NCBI RefSeq assembly: GCF_050624435.1
Contig: NC_134539.1
Span: 144,928,025-144,992,024 of the forward strand
Reading direction: 5' to 3'
DNA from: Tenrec ecaudatus
Taxonomy: Eukaryota > Chordata > Mammalia > Afrosoricida > Tenrecidae
DNA: 64,000 bases
Below are positions 57,005 through 64,000 of this stretch, one piece after another. Each line of letters begins with the position of its first letter. The stretch's first letter is position 1. Below the pieces are notes generated by a model that was not told the origin of the DNA, did no database searches, and saw only the letters and a program-made list of their open reading frames with translations. A program made the position numbers and the translations under genes.

Positions 57005-57430
57005 CTCTTTTTTACAGTCAGTGTTTCGTGTATGGGACAGGTTTATCGACATACGAGTCAATAGCTCAGTCCTATTAAGAAGAGCCGTACAATCATCACC
57101 GCAATCAATTTTGGAACGCTTTCTTCATTTTGTCTTGTTATTATTAGCTCGCCGTTCACCGCTCACCCCCTCGACTCCCATGCCCTAGCCCCCCAAAACC
57201 ATTAATCCAGTGACTGTCTTGGCTGATTCACCCATCCTGGATTTAATATGCAGAAAACCATACAAGCCACGCCCCACCGATAAACCACAACAGCAACAAA
57301 ATAAAGCAGAGAAAAGCCTCCATTGTAAAGAAAGCAGAAAAATTTTTTAAAATCCAGAACGAATTTAAAATGGGTCAAAGGAGCCCAAATGATACGGTGT
57401 TAAATTTTAACCTAACTGCACCTGCAACAA
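57005..57430 (-). mobile_element. LINE 3' region (family not assigned), second copy
   Basis: TTTTTTACAGTCAGTGTTTC, AGCCGTACAATCATCACCGC, AATCAATTTTGGAACGC. Same family and orientation as 55.5 kb. Confidence 0.5.
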
Positions 57431-57572
57431 TCTGCTTTCCACGGCGCAGGCTAGCCAGGCCAGCCCCGTCCCTGGGCTACACTCAGAGAGCATTCACTGA
57501 AGACTTAATCCATGTGTGTTTCCCCCTCCCCCACCCCCTTTCTATTTCTTTTTCTTGACTGCTCCTCCCAAT

Positions 57573-57740
57573 GGAGTCCTGGTGGTGCAGTGGTTACAGG
57601 GTGGGCTGTGATCCGCATGGTTAGCAGTTCAAGACCACCAGCAGCTCTGTGGGACAGAGGCTGGGCTTTCTGTTCCCGTGACACTTAGAGTCTCAGAAGC
57701 CCACAGGGGTGGGCCAGCACTGACGGATGGCCATGAGCAG
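57573..57740 (+). mobile_element. AfroSINE
   Basis: Head GGAGTCCTGGTGGTGCAGTG, GGTTAGCAGTTCAAGACC. Part of the 3' end is deleted. Confidence 0.85.
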
Positions 57741-58096
57741 CACGGCAGAAGAGCTTTGACTGTGATTCCCTGGCAAGCTCGTTGTTTCTTCAATGATCAC
57801 TAGGTACCTGTGTCAAGTCCCTTGGGTCTTCGAGGAGAGAGCTTGCTGAACCACATGGTAGACAACTGACAGGCGGACTGCAACTTGCAGTGTGAAGTTT
57901 GCAGGGCAGATGGAAGCAGAGGGCGGAAAGCCAGAATTTTCCAATTGCAACAAAAACATCTCTCGACCGTCCCCTGACGTTCACTCCAGCAAGAAGTGCT
58001 GCGTGGCGGCTGCAGCTCCGAGCCACCCAAGCTGACGGCCTGAGCTCAGATAGTCCCCTTTGGGGGTACAGGACAGAAAACTAGGGAAGGGGATTA

Positions 58097-58310
58097 AAAG
58101 GACCCCTGTCAGGATCCCCAGGTGACTCTGATCATTTGTGCACCACAACTCACCGAAGAGGTTCTGGGTTCAAACCCACCCCAGGATGCTGCAGGCGAGC
58201 CATCTGGAGACCCATGTCCACAAAGATCACGGCCAAGAGGACCTAGGGGGCAGTTCTACTTGGCAACGCAGAGGCTCGCCGCCAGTCCCGCTGACTCAAC
58301 GCCAATGGGA
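58097..58310 (+). mobile_element. AfroSINE, diverged
   Basis: GAGGTTCTGGGTTCAAACCC, GAGGACCTAGGGGGCAGTTC, CCCGCTGACTCAACGCCAAT. Confidence 0.65.
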
Positions 58311-58855
58311 TTCTCTTGAACTGCTGTCTGGGCTGAGGGGCGGGGGGACATGAAGGCAACAGGTCCTCAGTGGAAAACTTGGGGACAGATGCTGGAAGAA
58401 AAGAATGGGTGTCATTTACCAAATCGATAGAAGCTCCCCACAGAGAAGCGGAGGACCAGTAGACTCCTGTAAAGCGCATCTGTCCTCCCAGCTCCCTGGC
58501 GTGGTTATAGTGCAGATTTGCAGTGCCAAGAGTCTGCCAACCGTGAGAGTAAGGCTGGGAAGAGGGGGGATGGGCAGAGCTGGCCCCTGGAATCCGGGCA
58601 ATACCACTCTTCCAGTGGTGCTGGCTGTCTTTCTAAAGCAAGCAAGGTGTGCAGGCCCTCCCTGGGCGTGCGTAGTTCTAGGCAGCGGGACTCCGTCTGG
58701 GCATGACAAATCATCTTTATGGAAGGAGATTGCCCGGGCATTTCTCCTGCTGTCCAGTGGGTGGGCTGGCCTGCCAGCCTGTGAATTAGCAGCTGAGAGC
58801 AAACAGATTGCTCAACCCCGAGACTTTAACGGAGTTTATCCAACCACCCCACCCC

Positions 58856-59042
58856 TCTGCCGGCAGGTCAACTCCCACTCGTAGCGACCCCATAGGGCAG
58901 AGTAGGACAGGCTAGTGTTTTCTAAGGATTGTCAGTCTTTATGGAAGCAGACAGCCTCAGCCTCCTGCCTCAGTGCAGTTGGTGGCTTTGAACCGCTGAC
59001 CTTGCAGTGAGCAGCAGGATTAACCCACGATACCGCAGTTGG
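58856..59042 (-). mobile_element. AfroSINE
   Basis: Complement strand: GTCAACTCCCACTCGTAGCG, GGTGGCTTTGAACCGCTGAC, GATTAACCCACGATACCG. Confidence 0.82.
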
Positions 59043-59530
59043 GCACTGCCCACTGGGGAAAAGGACAAGGCTGCTTGTGGCTGAAGGTGGCTGTCTCGAG
59101 GGCCTCCACGTGCAGGAAGCTTCTGCACCACGTGTGTCATGTGTGGGATAGTCACTAAGGGCAACTCGCAGAAGACGACCTACCTGGACCTTGGGTGAGA
59201 GAGGCCGGAGGTAGAATTTCCTCTTTCCCTGCCACTGGCTACAGAAGTGAATGCAAGCCTTGATTCCCAGGGCTTCTGGTTTGCCCCTCTGTTTCCCCCA
59301 TTCATTGGGGGAATACGGAGACAGCCTGCAACCTGTGCCACACGGGGTCTCACCAAGAGCAGCCCTGGACTCCGTGGTGGTTCAGGGTCAATTGCCAATC
59401 CCTTTGCCTGAGGGGTGCGCTTCGAAATCCCAGTTCAAACGGTGATTGGTGCCAAGTTCACTTCCAATCACCAGGAAAAGGAGGGAGGGAACAAAGAGGG
59501 ACAGGGTGTGGGCCACTTCAGGAACATCTC

Positions 59531-59870
59531 AGGAGCTCTGGTGGCGCAGTAGGCCATGCGCACTGCAAGGTCAGCAGTTCAAACCCACCATTCGCTCCTC
59601 AGGAGAAAGAGGAGGCTGTCTGTTCCTATAAAGATTTAAAGTCTCAGAACCCCCCTCCCCACCCACCTCACCTTGGGGCGGTGTTACCTGTCCTGTCGGG
59701 GTCGATATGAGTTGGAATCAACTCGATGGCAGAGCTCTAGGGAGCCCTGGTGGCCCGTGGTTAAGTGTGGCAATCGATCTCCGCAAGGGTCTCTAGCCTT
59801 GCAGACCCCATGGGGCAGTTCCACTGTGTCTCTTAGGGCCACTCTGAGTTGGAATCAATCCTCTGGTGGA
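59531..59870 (+). mobile_element. Two AfroSINEs head to tail
   Basis: The first, 59531-59738 (GGAGCTCTGGTGGCGCAGTA to GAGTTGGAATCAACTCGATG), is followed within a few bases by GGGAGCCCTGGTGGCCCGTG, 59741-59870, which lacks much of its middle. Confidence 0.82.
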
Positions 59871-59969
59871 GGACCCAGGAAGTCAGGTGACCCTACCACC
59901 CAGATGGTTCTGCTTCGTGCCCATGGTCCTAGCAGAAGGAAACACCACTTGGATTTACTTTCATAGGTA

Positions 59970-60140
59970 CGCTGGTGGTCAGCAGTTTGAAACCACCAGC
60001 TGCTCCGGGGGAGAGAGTTGAGACTTTCGACTCCCACAAACACTTACAGTCTCGGAAACCCGCAGGGGCAGTTCTATGCTGTCATATAGAGTCGCTATGA
60101 GTCAGAACCGACTGGATGGCAGGGGGGTTGGTTTGGGGTT
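59970..60140 (+). mobile_element. AfroSINE, 5'-truncated
   Basis: GGTCAGCAGTTTGAAACCAC, CAGTCTCGGAAACCCGCAGG, tail GAGTCAGAACCGACTGGATG. Confidence 0.85.
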
Positions 60141-61477
60141 TCACGCTCATCGATGTCCTGCTCTGGACCCTTAGGGAGTCACCCTGGGGCTAAACACCAG
60201 CGCCAGCAACTCCCTGCAGCACAAAAGCCGCTGGCCGAGGGGCCCAGGCACCTTCTAAGCAGAATGAGAAATGTCGGCTGCCTGGGGGTGGGGATGGGAA
60301 CCATGCAGAGATACAGAAACTGCCCAGGGCCCTGGGAAGCCAGTGCTCCATCTTACTCACAAGATGGTTACTCTGGGGCTTTCCAATCTAATAATGTGTC
60401 CCCGGGCCTTCTCTCTGGCCTTTAATCTCTTCTCCACCGTTGGTTTATTGCTTTTTGTTCTGCTTTATTTTGAAGTAAAACGGGAAAAAATAAAAGTGTT
60501 CATGGTGCACCAGTGGGCTTCCAGCCATGATGGAACCCACACCCACTGGTCCTCGGCTCGCACTTAAGAAACCTTCGGGCCGTGCCCGTTGAGCTGGGAG
60601 CTGCCTCCCCACCCCTGCATCCCTTGGGTCTTTGGGAGCCAGAGTCTGAGAAGGGTCATAGAAGGACAGAGGCTTTACTTGGTCTCACTGCGGTGCCGGC
60701 TCTTGCCTCACCCAGGCACTTGGCGAGGACAGTGGGATTTCGTGACCGGTTGTCATGAAAGGACATCCATCCTGCCCCCTGGGGCCCTGGAGTCAGGGGC
60801 GTGCATGGCCACCCAACACCAGCACAGGACTGGGGTTTCGTTGGCCGGGCAGGGGAGAAGAATGGCTGTCATCAAGGCCCTGGGGCAGCATGACAACATG
60901 CTTGTTTTCTGTGAAGCATGCCATTGCTGGGCCAGTTACGGCCTTTGCTGCCCCAGGCCCTCTGAGAGGGACCCCTCTTTGCTTATCTCTTGGATGAGGG
61001 GGTGGTTGAGGTGGGTGTGTTTTGTGTGGCCACCAAAGACTGATCACAAGTCGAAGCCTGGTCACGGGCTTTACAGTGACCAGCGACACGACCCGACCCA
61101 ACAGTGTGCTCAGCCATCACATTCTCTCTGTTGGGAAGTCCCCAGAGAGCCACTCACCATTAGAAATTTAAAATCGAAGCTGAACGGGATGCCAGGGACT
61201 CATGAGGAGCCAGGAGGGGCTGTGAAGGGTGGGGGGGGGGCGGGGGCGAGGCTGTTGAGAAAGTAGATGAGACAGGAAGAAATGACATCTTCAAAGAGAG
61301 GCCGGTCATCTCAGGTTACAGCCCATAACTTCGTTATCTAACATGATGAAAATGATGGGAACTTAGTGATGGAGATCATAGCAGTGGGCGTTAGGGGCTA
61401 GGGGGCTGGGGGGTGGGGTGACAGTAAGCTGGTAGTGTGAGTAGGTTTCTTGCTGGATGCAATAATTATCTGGCGTG

Positions 61478-61479
<2 letters not shown>

Positions 61480-61511
<32 letters not shown>
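61480..61511. repeat. (CA)16 microsatellite
   Basis: 32 uninterrupted bases. It abuts the tail end of a minus-strand AfroSINE. Confidence 0.97.
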
Positions 61512-61512
<1 letters not shown>

Positions 61513-61898
61513 CTCCTTGCCATCAAATGGATTCTAACTCATAGTTACCCTGTGGTAGACAGAGTAGAACTGCCTCTGTGGTTCCCATGATTAAGCCTCG
61601 TTTTTCTCCCGAGGAGTGGCTGGTGGTTTTGAACTGCTAACCTTGCAGTAAGCAGCCCACTGTGTAACCCACTACACCACCAGGAGCTGGTAAGGTGGGG
61701 GCTTAATGAATCTATAGCACTCATTGCCCTCACGGTGATCCTATAGGACAGAGTAGGTCCTGTGGGTTTTCAAGGCTGTAAGTCTTACGGGAGCAGAAAG
61801 CCTCAATTTTCTGCCAAGGAGTGGCTGGTGGGTTTGAGCCACTAACCTTGCAGTTAGCAGCCCTTTATGTGTAACCCACTACACCATCAGGGCTCCTT
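61511..61898 (-). mobile_element. Two AfroSINEs, same orientation
   Basis: 61511-61690 and 61712-61898 each run from the tail complement to a head complement (CTACACCACCAGGAGC; CTACACCATCAGGGCTCC). The first abuts a (CA)16 run, which may be its microsatellite tail. Confidence 0.85.
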
Positions 61899-61936
61899 GT
61901 TCAACAAGTCTATATGTATGATAAAATGTCACAGCA

Positions 61937-61959
61937 ACACACACACACACACACACACA
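61937..61959. repeat. (CA)11 microsatellite
   Basis: Uninterrupted CA run just beyond the second AfroSINE of the 61.5-61.9 kb pair. Confidence 0.95.
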
Positions 61960-61984
61960 GAGCACACATAAAATGGAGAAATGG

Positions 61985-62140
61985 CTATAAACCAATCCTT
62001 GCAGTTGGGTCAGTTTCTGCCTTGGACACCGGGGAACTGCTGCAGAGGGTTTCTGAACCTGTCTTCTTCATGGGGGCAGACTGCCAGGTCTTTTCTTCTG
62101 CAGGGCACCTGGTGGTTCAGATGGCCACCAAACGCCCAGC
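61985..62140 (-). mobile_element. AfroSINE, degraded
   Basis: GAGGGTTTCTGAACCTGTC, CATGGGGGCAGACTGCCAGG, CACCTGGTGGTTCAGATGG. Confidence 0.5.
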
Positions 62141-62279
62141 CACTGTGCTACCAGGGCTGGGACAGCTGAGGAAGGGCCGTCATTCACTCTGGGCCGCGGT
62201 ACCATGTCCATGCCCTGCTCCTGCTGGCCTACTGTGGTTGTGTAAGGTGTTATGACTGGGTCAACTGGGTGATGGCTGC

Positions 62280-62395
62280 TTATGTCTTTGTCTGTGTCTG
62301 TCTGTCTATGTCTATATCCAGGGCCAGGGCCATGTCTTTGCCTTTGCCCATGTCCATGTCCTTGTTCATGCCCATGTCTATTTCTACATCTACCC
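62280..62395. repeat. Degenerate ATGTCT/ATGTCC hexamer repeat
   Basis: Repeated TGTCTATGTCTAT and CCATGTCCATGTCC phrases across about 115 bases; variable, no clean unit. A (CATC)5 run follows at 62581-62600. Confidence 0.7.
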
Positions 62396-62724
62396 CTCGC
62401 AATGATTTTTGAGAATTCTCTTGAGTCTTAAGCCTTCTCTAAATAAAAAAAAATGCCCCAAACATTTACTAACAGTTTATTGAGCTGGAATTTGCATACA
62501 CGAGACACTCCCTCTCCAGAGGCATCAGGCACATCCTCCAGCTCTTTATTGCTGAGTGCCAGCCTGCAGCGTGGAGTGTCCATCCATCCATCCATCCATC
62601 CGCGTGTGGACATGTGCGTCACCTCCAGCCTGTGGCTATTGTGGCCGGTCCTGTGATGCGCATTCATGCACATTTGCTTGTGTTGTCAACGAGGTGGGGC
62701 AATGCACCTCAGAATGCAAGCCTA

Positions 62725-62860
62725 GGGTAAGCGCTGACTGCTAACCTCAAGGTCAGCGGTTCAAACCCACAAGGGGCTCCTCAGCAGACAGACGAGACTG
62801 TCTGCTCCCACAGTAAAGAGCGACAGCCTTCTGACTCGACGGCAGTGAGCTTGCTTTTGG
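62725..62860 (+). mobile_element. AfroSINE, internally deleted
   Basis: CTAACCTCAAGGTCAGCGGT, B box GGTTCAAACCCAC, tail CTTCTGACTCGACGGCAGTG. Confidence 0.75.
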
Positions 62861-63382
62861 GAATGCAATTGTGAGGTCATAGACCTCAATGCCATCGTGT
62901 TTAAGTTAGAATGAAAGTTGCCCAGGGGAGAAAGAGGGCCTGAGACGGATACCGAGGAACAAGAGCCGAACTGCCTTGGATCCGGAACTGTCCCGGTCAG
63001 ACCGCCGAGTGGTTCATGTACCCTGATTGCGGCTCGGAAAGCTGAGCAGAGGCAGTGTGGGCGGGCTCCCTGGGGCAGCGTCGCCGTGGGCAAGCTCGCC
63101 CTGCTCAGTGCCAAACTGCAGTCCACAAAGGTTACAGCAATTTCTATTTTCACTCACAGCGCTGCTCCCCAGTTCTGGCCAGAAACTGGGCCTTCCTTAA
63201 TCTTTAAAGCGAGGTTAATCTTGGCCAATTTGACAGATAAGACACTGCTCCTTCTCCTCCAGGAAGCCTCAATTATTTTCTTGGACCAAGCTGGAGACTG
63301 CACCAAAGGCTTCGGTTTTGGCTCTCACTCGGTCACCTTTGAGAAGCTGCGTTTTAATATCATGTTCTTAACTCAATAAAAA

Positions 63383-63655
63383 GGAGGCTTGGTGGCAAAA
63401 TGGCTAAGTGCTAACAGAAAGGTAAGTGTTTTGAACCTCTCTCTCCCCCCCCCCCCCATTCTTTACAGGAGAAAGATCAGCAGTTTTGCTTCTGTGAAGA
63501 TAAGCACAGATTCACTGGCACGGAGTCAGCTCCAACTCCCAGTGATCCGTGCTTGGGCATCTGAGACCGTCAATCTCCAGGAGCAGCCAGCCTCATCTTT
63601 CTCCCAGGGAGCGGCTGGTGGGTTTGAACTGCCAAACTTACAGTCAGCAACCTAC
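63383..63655. mobile_element. AfroSINE pair in opposed orientation
   Basis: 63383-63510 is a forward 5' half (AGGCTTGGTGGCAAAATGG) with a C-rich run inside. 63511-63655 reads complement (GCACGGAGTCAGCTCCAACT). A forward tail fragment follows at 63685-63740. Confidence 0.65.
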
Positions 63656-63764
63656 CCCGCCCCCCAGCCCCCAGCACCACACCGTATGGGACCCTTCTAC
63701 GCTGCCTCATGGGGCTGCTATGAGTCCAGGCTGACTTGATACCCCCTAATTACACAGAGACCTG

Positions 63765-63945
63765 ATTGAGTCCACGATGGGGCAGATGGCTAAGTGCTTC
63801 CCGTTGGCAGTTCCGATCTACCCGGAAGTGCCTGGAAAGAAAGGGCTTCCACTCCACTTCCTACAAGCCACAGCTGCTGGGCATAGCGCACCACATGCAC
63901 AGTGTCTGTGAGTCGGAACAGACCCGGCAGAGATTGGTGTGGGTT
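63765..63945 (+). mobile_element. AfroSINE variant, diverged
   Basis: GGGCAGATGGCTAAGTGC, CCTGGAAAGAAAGGGCTTCC, tail CTGTGAGTCGGAACAGACCC. Confidence 0.65.
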
Positions 63946-64000
63946 TTTTTCTTCCTCTGAATTTAAGTCCAATGATTCCGGAAAGGTCATATGAAATTGT

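Larger units (their letters stand above)
46950..64000. other. Intergenic region 5' of CACNG5
   Basis: No exon recognised. The space is mainly AfroSINEs and LINE 3' ends listed above. Repeat-free stretches with nothing assigned include 50.75-51.35, 53.4-54.3, 54.8-55.5, 60.15-61.45 and 62.9-63.36 kb. In other mammals PRKCA lies on this side; none of its C-terminal sequence was seen. Confidence 0.6.

Noticed and set aside
47000..64000. PRKCA exons
   Set aside because: Expected neighbour on this side, but none of the frames resembles its C-terminal kinase or V5 region. It probably lies beyond the window.

Overview
The window is mammalian nuclear DNA holding one protein-coding gene, CACNG5 (voltage-dependent calcium channel gamma-5 subunit, a type II TARP), on the minus strand. 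All five coding exons can be placed with consensus splice sites. They join into a 275-residue open reading frame: 12256-12451, 11022-11108, 10272-10412, 6738-6883 and 5451-5708 (stop at 5451-5453). A splice acceptor 56 bases upstream of the ATG shows that a non-coding first exon exists. The best candidate lies in a CpG island near 46.8-46.95 kb, which would give a first intron of about 34 kb.

The repeats identify the organism. Dozens of copies of a tRNA-derived SINE of the AfroSINE type occur in both orientations, with a second tRNA-Gly-like SINE and fragments of an RTE/BovB-like LINE whose 3' tail matches the SINE tail. These point to Afrotheria. Four copies of a SPIN-type hAT transposon, three with clear 8-bp target-site duplications, narrow this to a tenrec (the lesser hedgehog tenrec, Echinops telfairi, is most likely), because SPIN is known from tenrecs but not, as far as I know, from elephants or hyraxes.

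Layout: 1-5450 is the 3' flank/3'UTR side of CACNG5, with SINEs, an alternating purine-pyrimidine run and a GC-rich patch with CRE/AP-1-like and GGGCGTGG motifs. 5451-12507 holds the coding exons, with a 20-unit minisatellite in the last intron. 12508-46776 is the long first intron, mostly old MIR/MER5A and young Afrotherian repeats, with a TAAT-rich cluster at 16.77-16.91 kb. 46.1-47.0 kb is the CpG island with the candidate exon 1. 47.0-64.0 kb is the 5' intergenic side, dense in SINEs and LINE 3' ends. In other mammals PRKCA lies on this side, but no PRKCA exon was recognised here. No bacterial, viral or CRISPR system is present, and no second gene can be supported.

Repeat boundaries are read by eye and are good to about 10-20 bases. 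Coding-exon and SPIN boundaries are exact to the base as read.
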